DNA of 64,000 nucleotides from NCBI RefSeq assembly GCF_003012705.1, contig NZ_PXYL01000011.1, forward strand, positions 1 through 64,000, given 5' to 3'. Positions 18,940-25,563 of this stretch are shown piece after piece. The translations under genes were made by a program, and so were the position numbers. Positions within the stretch are counted from its first letter, which is position 1. Each line of letters begins with the position of its first letter. The notes under the pieces are model-generated. The model saw only the letters and a program-made list of their open reading frames with translations. It had not been told where the DNA came from and made no database searches. The DNA is from Pseudaminobacter soli (ex Li et al. 2025). Lineage in GTDB: Bacteria; Pseudomonadota; Alphaproteobacteria; Rhizobiales; Rhizobiaceae.

Positions 18940-19869
18940 TCAGTTCAAGGACACGGCACTCGCACGCGCCAGCCATTCGCCGACGACCTTGACGTCTTCG
19001 TCGCCGAGGCCGTGGTCGGCCTTGATGGTGCTCACGTCGAGGCGTGCGCCGTGATCGCGGAGCATGGCTTCGAGCGCCGGCGCGAGAGGCGCGTAGGTTT
19101 GGTCGGAAGCTCCGGCCACCACGAGGAAGCGCGTGCCCGACAGGCTGACCTCGGGCACCTTGTCCAGCACGGACATTGGCCGCAGCAGGATGGCGCGCTC
19201 GACCAGGCCCGGATGCAGCACCGAAAGTGCCGCCAGCAGATTGGCCCCGTTCGAATAGCCCAGGAAAGTGGTGTGATCGAGATCGAGCTTCTTCACCTTC
19301 ACCAAGCCGGCGAGGAAATTGGCGAATGCGTTGGCTTCGCCGCGTATGTCGTTCTGGTCGAACTGGGTCGGCGTGATGCGCTTGTACCAGCGCTTCTTGC
19401 CGTCCTGCACGACGCGGCCGCGCACGCCCATCAGCACCGCGCGCGGTGCAACGCGCGAGGCGAGCGACATCAGCGTGGTCTCGTCGCCGCCCGAGCCGTG
19501 CAGCAGCACCAGCGTTTCGGCCGAAGGATTTTCCGGCCGCTTGACGAGTACGGTGAAATCCTTGGCGTGGATGACAGAACTGGCGCCGACCTCGGCGGGG
19601 AGGGCGGTTGCCGGAGCCTGCGGTGCGGGGATCGCATTCGCCGTACCGGGCTGGGTGGGGGCGGCCGCTTTCGCATCGGCCGAAAGATCCGGGCAACCAG
19701 GGACGCTTGGGGTTGCCGCGACCAGCTTTTCCTTGTTCGTGCTCGAAGCAGCCATCCGTGCCTGCGATCCGTTGCGTTCGCAGTCAGATAGGTCGCGCGC
19801 GCTGGCCACGCCAGCCACGCCCAGGGCCAGCAGAAGGGAGAGGGTGCCGATAAACGTTTTCTTTGCCAT
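18940..19869 (-). CDS. Exported alpha/beta hydrolase (phospholipase/carboxylesterase-like)
   Basis: This 309-residue protein begins with a signal peptide (FIGTLSLLLALGVAGVASA). A low-complexity region rich in Ala and Pro reaches about residue 95. The hydrolase domain follows: LVLLHGSGGDETTLMSLA, nucleophile elbow LGYSNGANLLAAL, acid in VAGASDQTYAPLA and histidine in KADHGLGDEDVK. This is the architecture of the YpfH/phospholipase-carboxylesterase family. The extended Ala/Pro linker is unusual. It is predicted to act in the periplasm, and its substrate is unknown. Confidence 0.8.
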   Translation of the reverse strand: MAKKTFIGTLSLLLALGVAGVASARDLSDCERNGSQARMAASSTNKEKLVAATPSVPGCPDLSADAKAAAPTQPGTANAIPAPQAPATALPAEVGASSVIHAKDFTVLVKRPENPSAETLVLLHGSGGDETTLMSLASRVAPRAVLMGVRGRVVQDGKKRWYKRITPTQFDQNDIRGEANAFANFLAGLVKVKKLDLDHTTFLGYSNGANLLAALSVLHPGLVERAILLRPMSVLDKVPEVSLSGTRFLVVAGASDQTYAPLAPALEAMLRDHGARLDVSTIKADHGLGDEDVKVVGEWLARASAVSLN

Positions 19870-20048
19870 GCCTGGACACTGTCAGCGAAAAGTTAACCAA
19901 CATTCTAGGGTGCGTTTGGCCGCCGGAAACGGGCAGCCAACGGCCGGCGGTTCGCCGAGCCGAGAAAACCGACTATCTGCCGTTCAAAGCAAGCCGATGA
20001 CAGCGGGCTGACGAAACGGCATGTTTCCATCACAATGTGTTTCAATCC

Positions 20049-20078
20049 GTCATCGGGCAAAAGGAGATGCCCGATGAC
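20049..20078 (-). terminator. Strong hairpin after the HTH antitoxin gene
   Basis: Perfect 11-bp arms, GTCATCGGGCA at 20049-20059 and TGCCCGATGAC at 20068-20078, enclose an eight-base loop. The hairpin begins seven bases downstream of the antitoxin stop on the minus strand. A long U-tract is lacking, but its position suggests transcription termination. Confidence 0.5.
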
Positions 20079-20084
20079 ATTGCG

Positions 20085-20357
20085 CTAAGCTGCGCTTCTC
20101 CGCTCCATGCGCCTGCGCATTTCCTGCGGGTCATCGATGATCAGGTCAATCAGCGTGTTGGCAACGGCATCTGGCTGGGTCCTGCGCTGCTCCCAGTTCT
20201 GCAAGGTGGCGAGGGGGATGCCAAGCAGCTTTGCAAAGTCGCTCTGGCTCATCAGCAATGCCGCGCGGGCTGCCTTCAGCTTCGCGGCGGCGTCGGGAGC
20301 GCGCGAGTTGCTTTCATCCCATTCGGGATTTTCAGCAAAATCAGGCTCTTCGACCAT
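20085..20357 (-). CDS. HTH (XRE-type) antitoxin-like regulator
   Basis: This 90-residue DNA-binding protein has a helix-turn-helix at roughly residues 30-62 (ALLMSQSDFAKLLGIPLATL, then QNWEQRRTQP). It resembles HTH antitoxins paired with BrnT- or HigB-type toxins. Its ATG lies inside the last codons of the decayed BrnT reading frame just upstream, which is the normal overlapping arrangement for such pairs. The gene itself shows no damage and may act as an orphan antitoxin or autoregulator. The nearby hairpin at 20049-20078 may terminate the message. Confidence 0.8.
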   Translation of the reverse strand: MVEEPDFAENPEWDESNSRAPDAAAKLKAARAALLMSQSDFAKLLGIPLATLQNWEQRRTQPDAVANTLIDLIIDDPQEMRRRMERRSAA

Positions 20358-20476
20358 ATTTCTCGACCTCTCTGTCGTTCGCCTTGGTTGCGAATGACTT
20401 CCGCGCCGAGCGCTAGCGAAAAGCCTCGCTCGATCCGGGTCTTTTCATCTTTCGCCGGATCGAACGTTATCTTCAT
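20341..20476 (-). pseudogene. Decayed BrnT-family toxin gene
   Basis: The first 28 codons from the ATG at 20476 read like a BrnT N-terminus (MKITFDPAKDEKTRIERGFS, then LALGAEVI). Directly after that the frame fails, but the next frame gives SFATKANDREVEKYGRRA and a stop at 20341, which is the recognisable BrnT C-terminus (normally close to SFRKANxREVxxY). About 45 middle residues, which hold much of the ribonuclease core, are missing. The junction is about 20390-20394. The 136-base remnant is not divisible by three, so no functional toxin can be made. This is inferred from family knowledge. Confidence 0.72.
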
Positions 20477-20556
20477 CCGCAACCCGATGACTTTTTCGGA
20501 TTGTACGCTTTCAGCGTATGGTGGACAAGGAGTTTATGCGTTTTCGCATATGCCCC

Positions 20557-21471
20557 TTACGGCCACTTCACCGCCGGCGGCATGCTCGACAGGATCGAGT
20601 TGACGTTGCCGCCGGTCTTCAGGCCGAAGATGGTGCCGCGGTCGTGGAGCAGGTTGAACTCGACATAGCGGCCGCGCCGGACGAGCTGCTCCTCGCGGTC
20701 GGCGTCGGACCAGGCGTTGTTGAAGTTGCGGCGTACCAGATGCGGATAGACGACGAGGAAGGAGCGGCCGACATCCTGCGTGAAGCGGAAATCGGCATCC
20801 CAGCCGCCCTTTTCCTCGGGCGAGTGCAGCCAGTCGTAGAAGATGCCGCCGATGCCGCGCGCCTCGTTGCGGTGCGGAAGATAAAAATACTCGTCGCACC
20901 AGGCCTTGTACTTGGCATAGTCGGCGATGGCCGGGTGCTTGCCGCAGGTGAATTCCATCGTCTTGTGGAAGGCCACCGTATCAGGGTCTTCCTGCGTCCG
21001 GCGCCTATTCAGCACCGGGGTGAGATCGGCGCCGCCGCCGAACCACTGGCGCGAGGTCACCACCATGCGCGTGTTCATGTGGACGGCCGGAACGTTGGGG
21101 TTCCAGGGATGCGCGATGAGCGAAATGCCGCTTGCCCAGAAGCGCGGGTCTTCCTCAGCGCCGGGCATCTGCTTGCGGAACTCGGGCGAGAACTCGCCAT
21201 AGACGGTGGAGGTGTGTACGCCGACCTTCTCGAAGACGCGGCCATGCATCATCGACATGATGCCGCCGCCGCCTTTGCCTTCGTCGCGCTGCCAGGGCGT
21301 GCGCTCGAAACGGCCCGCCGCGCGGTCGGCTTGCTGCCCGGTCACCTCGTCCTCGAGCTGTTCGAAGGCGGCGCAGATCCGGTCGCGCAGTTCCTCGAAC
21401 CAGAGACGAGCCTTTTCCTTCTTGTCCTCGATGTCGGCCGGCAAGCCGACGGGGATTTCGGGACGTTCCAT
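20557..21471 (-). CDS. hemF: Oxygen-dependent coproporphyrinogen III oxidase
   Basis: This 304-residue cytosolic enzyme converts coproporphyrinogen III to protoporphyrinogen IX in haem synthesis, using O2. Family signatures are [28 protein letters not shown] and the C-terminal [20 protein letters not shown]. The start at 21471 is set by GGAGTAGGT just upstream and by the family length. Upstream in-frame extension is unsupported. It is monocistronic, and sits near soxR and the bc1 genes, a neighbourhood that suits aerobic respiration. Confidence 0.95.
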   Translation of the reverse strand: MERPEIPVGLPADIEDKKEKARLWFEELRDRICAAFEQLEDEVTGQQADRAAGRFERTPWQRDEGKGGGGIMSMMHGRVFEKVGVHTSTVYGEFSPEFRKQMPGAEEDPRFWASGISLIAHPWNPNVPAVHMNTRMVVTSRQWFGGGADLTPVLNRRRTQEDPDTVAFHKTMEFTCGKHPAIADYAKYKAWCDEYFYLPHRNEARGIGGIFYDWLHSPEEKGGWDADFRFTQDVGRSFLVVYPHLVRRNFNNAWSDADREEQLVRRGRYVEFNLLHDRGTIFGLKTGGNVNSILSSMPPAVKWP

Positions 21472-21590
21472 ACCTACTCCACTGGTTCCGATGATGCCTG
21501 CCCTCCATCCGGACGGCCGCACGCACAAATGACTCGTCTTTTCTTGCCGTGATCCCTAATCTCTTGGTGATCTGGGTCAAGGAGTTCCTC

Positions 21591-21848
21591 GTGCGTACCC
21601 CGACGAGACCGCCGCTGGATGGCCTGAAGAAGAGACTCGACGAAAGCCGGGCGGCGCGTGCCCGCATGCCGCGCGACGGTTTCCTGCGCGAAACCTACGT
21701 GCTGCCGCGATCCGATGCGCGCGCCAAGGCGAAGGAGTGGTTCGACCGCTGGCCGAAGCAGGCCTACTGGACGAGCATCGAGAGCTGGTTCGAACGCCCC
21801 GGCGACGTCATCGAATTCACCATCCGACGCCTGCCTACGTCCGACTAG
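21591..21848 (+). CDS. Conserved hypothetical protein, 85 residues
   Basis: This small basic protein (MRTPTRPPLDGLKKRLDESR at the start) has no recognised domain. It includes DGFLRETYVLPRSDARAKAK and a Trp-rich middle WFDRWPKQAYWTSIESWFE. The GTG at 21591 is preferred because AAGGAG ends six bases before it. Codon use fits a real gene, and I believe similar ORFs occur in other rhizobia. It is convergent with soxR, and their 3' ends overlap by 14 bases. Confidence 0.65.
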   Translation: MRTPTRPPLDGLKKRLDESRAARARMPRDGFLRETYVLPRSDARAKAKEWFDRWPKQAYWTSIESWFERPGDVIEFTIRRLPTSD

Positions 21849-22305
21849 GCGACGTCGCCTTTCCTGCTGCTTCGACCAGCAAGCGCCTGGGGCCTGGGCC
21901 TTCGGCGGCGAGCCGGTCATGCGCGTTGTGCAGCGGGCAGCGCTCCAGCGACATGCAACCGCAGCCGATACAGCCGGTCAGCCCGTCGCGCAGCTTCTGC
22001 ATCTGCAGAATGCGCCGGTCGAGATCTGCCGCCCAGCTTTCCGACAGCATTCGCCAGTCCTCGCGCGTCGGCGTACGGCCGTCCGGCAGTGAGGCGAAGG
22101 CGGCCGCGATGTCGGCAAGCGACAGGCCGAGTTCCTGCGCGACGCGGATGACGGCGACGCGGCGCAGCACGTCGCGGCCATAGCGCCGCTGGTTGCCGGC
22201 GGTGCGGTGGCTGCGGATCAGGCCCTTGGTCTCATAGAAATGCAGCGCCGAAACCGCAACGCCGCTGCGGCTTGCCACTTCGCCGACCGTGAATTCCCTG
22301 ACCAT
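21835..22305 (-). CDS. soxR: Redox-sensing MerR-family regulator SoxR
   Basis: This 156-residue regulator has a MerR DNA-binding domain at residues 5-75 and the 2Fe-2S ligand set C112-x2-C115-x-C117-x5-C123 (CIGCGCMSLERC) that defines SoxR. Oxidation of the cluster by redox-cycling compounds activates transcription from promoters with an over-long 19-base spacer. A near-perfect SoxR box lies just upstream at 22323-22340. In non-enteric bacteria SoxR often controls pumps or redox enzymes directly, but no such gene is adjacent here. Confidence 0.93.
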   Translation of the reverse strand: MVREFTVGEVASRSGVAVSALHFYETKGLIRSHRTAGNQRRYGRDVLRRVAVIRVAQELGLSLADIAAAFASLPDGRTPTREDWRMLSESWAADLDRRILQMQKLRDGLTGCIGCGCMSLERCPLHNAHDRLAAEGPGPRRLLVEAAGKATSPSRT

Positions 22306-22318
22306 GGCGGATTCCTGC

Positions 22319-22349
22319 TTGACCTCAAGTTAAGTTGAGGTTGTAGCAA
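22319..22349 (+). promoter_or_regulatory. SoxR box in a 19-bp-spacer promoter
   Basis: CCTCAAGTTAAGTTGAGG at 22323-22340 is almost identical to the enteric SoxR operator. On the plus strand a -35 TTGACC (22319-22324) and a weak -10 TAGCAA (22344-22349) are separated by exactly 19 bases, the hallmark of SoxR promoters. Transcription would then run away from soxR. The minus-strand arrangement fits less well. Confidence 0.78.
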
Positions 22350-22350
22350 G

Positions 22351-22380
22351 GCATCCTTCGATACGCAAACCGAAGGATGC
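22351..22380. promoter_or_regulatory. Perfect hairpin following the SoxR promoter
   Basis: Ten-base arms GCATCCTTCG (22351-22360) and CGAAGGATGC (22371-22380) flank a ten-base loop. On the plus strand it lies at the expected transcript start, and its 3' arm contains an AAGGA seven bases before the ATG at 22385. On the minus strand it lies about 95 bases after the trmL stop and could act as its terminator, although no T-run follows. Confidence 0.5.
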
Positions 22381-22474
22381 GGACATGTTCATGAGACTGG
22401 CAATGGCGGGATGGCTGACGCTGCGTGGACGGCGCGTCGGGCGGTTTGCGATGATTGCGGGTGTGATCGACCTG

Positions 22475-22933
22475 TCAGCCGAGCTGCCGCATCGCCTCGC
22501 TGGCGGCGATCGCCGCGCTGAGGGCAAGGTTCAGGCTGCGGCCGCCGCCGCGCATGGGAATGAGAAGCCGCGCGTCGGCGCGGTCGTGCACATGGTCGGG
22601 TACGCCCGCAGACTCGCGGCCAAACAGTATTACGTCGCCATCCGCATAGCGGAATTCGGTGTAGGGCAGGGCGGCCTTGGTGGTGAACAGGACGAGCCTG
22701 CGGCCTTCGGATATCCGCCAGGCGTCGAAGGTCGCGAAATCGACATGGCGCTTAAGGGCGGCCATTTCGAGATAGTCCATCCCGGCCCGGCGCAGGTTGC
22801 GGTCGGAGAGATCGAAGCCGGCCGGCTCGATGATGTCGACGGCAAGGCCGAAACAGGCGGCCATGCGCAATATGGTGCCCGTATTGCCGGCGATGTCGGG
22901 CTGGTAGAGCGCGATGCGGATGCCTTGGGTCAA
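22475..22933 (-). CDS. trmL: tRNA (cytidine/uridine-34 2'-O)-methyltransferase
   Basis: This 152-residue SPOUT methyltransferase modifies the wobble base of certain tRNA-Leu species. The trefoil-knot motifs are visible: IALYQPDIAGNTGTILRMAA at the N-terminus, ILFGRESAGVPDHVH in the middle and PMRGGGRSLNLALSAAI at the end. The length is standard for TrmL. The gene is alone on the minus strand, and a palindrome at 22983-23001 lies 50 bases upstream of the start. Confidence 0.92.
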   Translation of the reverse strand: MTQGIRIALYQPDIAGNTGTILRMAACFGLAVDIIEPAGFDLSDRNLRRAGMDYLEMAALKRHVDFATFDAWRISEGRRLVLFTTKAALPYTEFRYADGDVILFGRESAGVPDHVHDRADARLLIPMRGGGRSLNLALSAAIAASEAMRQLG

Positions 22934-22982
22934 TATTCGTCTCCGCTAATCTGTTGCTCCATAGCAACGATTGCCGTGTTGT

Positions 22983-23001
22983 GGCGGGAAATTTTCCCGC
23001 C
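22983..23001. promoter_or_regulatory. Perfect 19-base palindrome between trmL and the leader ORF
   Basis: Arms GGCGGGAAA (22983-22991) and TTTCCCGCC (22993-23001) face each other across one base. It lies in the divergent promoter region of trmL (minus) and the 23070 leader ORF (plus). This is a plausible binding site for a dimeric repressor. I do not recognise the regulator. Confidence 0.5.
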
Positions 23002-23069
23002 GGCATGGCTTTTCGGGCCGTTTGGGTCTATAGAGCGCGCATTGTCAACTCGAACCGAGGGAGGAAAGC

Positions 23070-23114
23070 ATGGCTGTACGTATGTTTTGGCTCCACCGAG
23101 GCCGTAAGGCCTGA
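23070..23114 (+). CDS. Possible 14-residue leader peptide
   Basis: An ORF of 14 codons (MAVRMFWLHRGRKA) follows a very strong ribosome site, GAGGGAGGAAAGC. Its stop codon overlaps a small hairpin with AGGCC and GGCCT arms and a GTAA loop at 23099-23112. A basic, short peptide ending at a hairpin recalls translational leaders and attenuators. It lies 98 bases upstream of the 23213 ORF and 575 bases before the ABC exporters. Neither expression nor conservation can be shown from one sequence. Confidence 0.4.
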   Translation: MAVRMFWLHRGRKA

Positions 23115-23212
23115 CGGCGGTTTCGGTTCGACGCTTTATACTTTGACATTTCCAAACAGCATCGTCTCGATTTCCGCCGGAACATTTTCTCCGTTCCCGA
23201 AGGAATTCTGCG

Positions 23213-23665
23213 ATGTTTTATCCGTTTGCCAAGGGGCCCGATGCCCCGTCCGAACTGCCTTCCTATCTGGGTCGCCGTGCTGCCGGTGGCTTGAGCCGCA
23301 GCGAGTGCAAGCTGACCGCCTGGGCGCTGGCCATGGGTGCGCGCGTGCCGCTAGAACACCCATATGAAGGGCGTCGGCGCCGTGGCAGCCTGCCCGATAT
23401 CGACCCTTGGGACGCCGGTCCCGTTCCGGGCCATCGCTCGCCGCTCCGGCGCCTGATCGGGTGGCTTGGCGAGATCGTCCGTCGCGCCGCGCCTTCTGAA
23501 GCTCCCGTCACGACCATGTCAGGAGCGATGTGCGAGAGGGTCGGCGCGGCCGCCGGGATATCCTACATTGGCGAGGCCGACTCTGCTGCTAAGGGCAGAG
23601 CCGGCGAGGCCGGTGAAATTGCGACCGAAGATGCATGCGAGCGCCCGCTGAAGCGCGCCGCATGA
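23213..23665 (+). CDS. Hypothetical protein upstream of the ABC exporter operon
   Basis: This 150-residue protein begins MFYPFAKGPDAPSELPSYLG, after a good ribosome site (GAAGGA, nine bases before the ATG). It is rich in Arg, Gly, Pro and Ala with no recognised domain. The first 100 residues look protein-like, while the last 40 are of low complexity (AAKGRAGEAGEIATEDACE). It ends 24 bases before the first ABC exporter gene, so it may be cotranscribed with it. A degenerate or spurious ORF remains possible. Confidence 0.5.
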   Translation: MFYPFAKGPDAPSELPSYLGRRAAGGLSRSECKLTAWALAMGARVPLEHPYEGRRRRGSLPDIDPWDAGPVPGHRSPLRRLIGWLGEIVRRAAPSEAPVTTMSGAMCERVGAAAGISYIGEADSAAKGRAGEAGEIATEDACERPLKRAA

Positions 23666-23688
23666 CATGCATGACATGATTGAAGAGA

Positions 23689-25563
23689 ATGAAGATGTTT
23701 CGCTGGTTTGAACAAAGACTGGATCCGTTTCCCGCGGACAAACCCATCGAGCCGCCGCGGACGCTGATCGCGTTCTGCTGGCATTTCACGAAGCCTGCAT
23801 GGCCCTTCGTGCTGATCGCGGCCATCACCATGGCGCTGATCGCCATCATGGAAGTGTGGATGTTCGGCTTCCTCGGCCACATAGTGGACTGGCTGTCGGC
23901 CCAGAACCGGGACACGTTCCTTGACACGGAATGGTGGAAGCTTGCGGGCATGGCGCTGGTCGTCGGCGTCGCCTTGCCGCTGACGGTCTCGCTGTCCTCG
24001 TTCAACACCTACCAGACGCTGTTCGGCAACTATCCCATGCGCATCCGCTGGCAGGTGCATCGCTATCTGCTGAACCAGTCGATGACCTTCTATCAGGACG
24101 AGTTTGCCGGCCGCATCGCCACCAAGCTGATGCAGACGGCGCTCGCCGTGCGCGAGACGGTCATCAAGTTCGTCGAGGTGCTGAACTACGTGATCGTCTA
24201 CTTCCTGGGCATGCTGGTCATCGTCGGTTCGGCCGACTGGCGGCTGGCGGCGCCGCTGCTGGTCTGGCTGGCCTGCTATCTCGTCGCGCTCAGGTTCTTC
24301 GTGCCGCGGCTCGGCAAGGTAGGCGCCGCGCAGGCCGATGCGCGCTCGCTGATGACCGGGCGCATCGTCGACAGCTACACCAACATCCAGACGGTGAAGC
24401 TGTTTTCGCACGCCCAGCGGGAGGCCGCCTATGCGCGCGAGGGTATGAGCGACTTCATGCAGACCGCCTATGCGCAGGGGCGGCTGGTCACGCAGTTCTA
24501 CATGGTCGTCTACGGGCTCAACTCCTTGCTGCTGCTCACGGTCGGCGCGCTTTCGATCGGCCTGTGGCTGGACGAGATCGTGACGATCGGCGCCGTCGCC
24601 GTGGTGATCGGCCTTGTGCTGCGTCTCTGGGGCATGTCGCAGTGGATCATGTGGGAGGTCTCCGGCCTGTTCGAGAACATCGGCACGGTGCAAGATGGCA
24701 TCACGTCCATTTCTCTGCCGCGGATGGTCGAGGACAAGCCTGATGCGCCGGAGCTTTCGGTTCGCGAGGGCGAGATCGAGTTCGACCGCATCGGCTTCCA
24801 TTACGGCAAGGGCAAGGGGATCATCGAGAACCTGTCGCTGACCATCAAGCCTGGCGAGAAGGTCGGCCTGGTGGGCCGGTCAGGTGCGGGCAAGTCGACG
24901 CTGGTCAACCTGCTGCTCCGCTTCTACGACCTCGAGAGCGGGCGCATCACCATCGATGGACAGGAAATTTCCGGGGTGACGCAGGATTCGCTGCGTGCTC
25001 AGATCGGCATGGTCACGCAGGATACCTCGCTGCTGCACCGCTCGGTAAAGGAGAACATCCTCTATGGCCGTCCCGATGCCGGCGACGCGGCGATGCTGGA
25101 AGCGGCGCGCGGCGCCTCGGCGAGCGAGTTCATCGCAACGCTGGCCGACGCCAAGGGCCGCAAGGGCTATGAGGCGCATGTCGGCGAGCGCGGTGTGAAG
25201 CTTTCCGGCGGCCAGCGGCAGCGTATCGCGATCGCGCGCGTCATGCTGAAGGACGCCCCGATCCTGATCCTGGACGAGGCCACCTCGGCGCTCGACTCGG
25301 AGGTCGAGGCGGCGATCCAGGAAAACCTCTACCGGCTGATGGAGGGCAAGACGGTGATCGCGATCGCGCACCGGCTGTCCACCATTGCCGCGATGGACCG
25401 GCTCATCGTCATGGACAAGGGCCGGATCGTCGAGGAGGGGTCGCACGAGGAACTTGTCGCGCGCGGCGGACTTTACGCTCAGTTGTGGATGCGCCAGTCC
25501 GGCGGCTTCCTGCCGCACGAGGTGGAGGCCACGCCGGTCGAAAAGGAAATCGCCGCCGAATGA
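23689..25563 (+). CDS. ABC exporter half-transporter 1
   Basis: This roughly 624-residue protein fuses a six-helix type-1 exporter membrane domain (about residues 30-330) to an ATPase domain. Walker A GRSGAGKST is near residue 396. The signature KLSGGQRQRIAIARVML and Walker B ILILDEATSALDSE follow, with the switch His in IAIAHRLSTIAAMD. All catalytic motifs are intact. It is the first of three tandem paralogues, and its stop overlaps the next start. Alternative starts are 23680 (TTG) and 23695 (ATG). The cargo is unknown; lipid, peptide and drug export are all possible for this MsbA/LmrA-like group. Confidence 0.9.
   Translation: MKMFRWFEQRLDPFPADKPIEPPRTLIAFCWHFTKPAWPFVLIAAITMALIAIMEVWMFGFLGHIVDWLSAQNRDTFLDTEWWKLAGMALVVGVALPLTVSLSSFNTYQTLFGNYPMRIRWQVHRYLLNQSMTFYQDEFAGRIATKLMQTALAVRETVIKFVEVLNYVIVYFLGMLVIVGSADWRLAAPLLVWLACYLVALRFFVPRLGKVGAAQADARSLMTGRIVDSYTNIQTVKLFSHAQREAAYAREGMSDFMQTAYAQGRLVTQFYMVVYGLNSLLLLTVGALSIGLWLDEIVTIGAVAVVIGLVLRLWGMSQWIMWEVSGLFENIGTVQDGITSISLPRMVEDKPDAPELSVREGEIEFDRIGFHYGKGKGIIENLSLTIKPGEKVGLVGRSGAGKSTLVNLLLRFYDLESGRITIDGQEISGVTQDSLRAQIGMVTQDTSLLHRSVKENILYGRPDAGDAAMLEAARGASASEFIATLADAKGRKGYEAHVGERGVKLSGGQRQRIAIARVMLKDAPILILDEATSALDSEVEAAIQENLYRLMEGKTVIAIAHRLSTIAAMDRLIVMDKGRIVEEGSHEELVARGGLYAQLWMRQSGGFLPHEVEATPVEKEIAAE

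Noticed and set aside
18326-19696. Minus-strand ORF of 456 codons
   Set aside because: It crosses the secreted-protein gene and the exported hydrolase in the wrong frame, and has low-complexity composition.
22385-23107. Plus-strand ORF of 240 codons behind the SoxR promoter
   Set aside because: From residue 31 on it is antisense to trmL, which has clear SPOUT motifs. Only the first 30 codons are free of overlap, and they match nothing I recognise. It is kept only as part of the SoxR finding.
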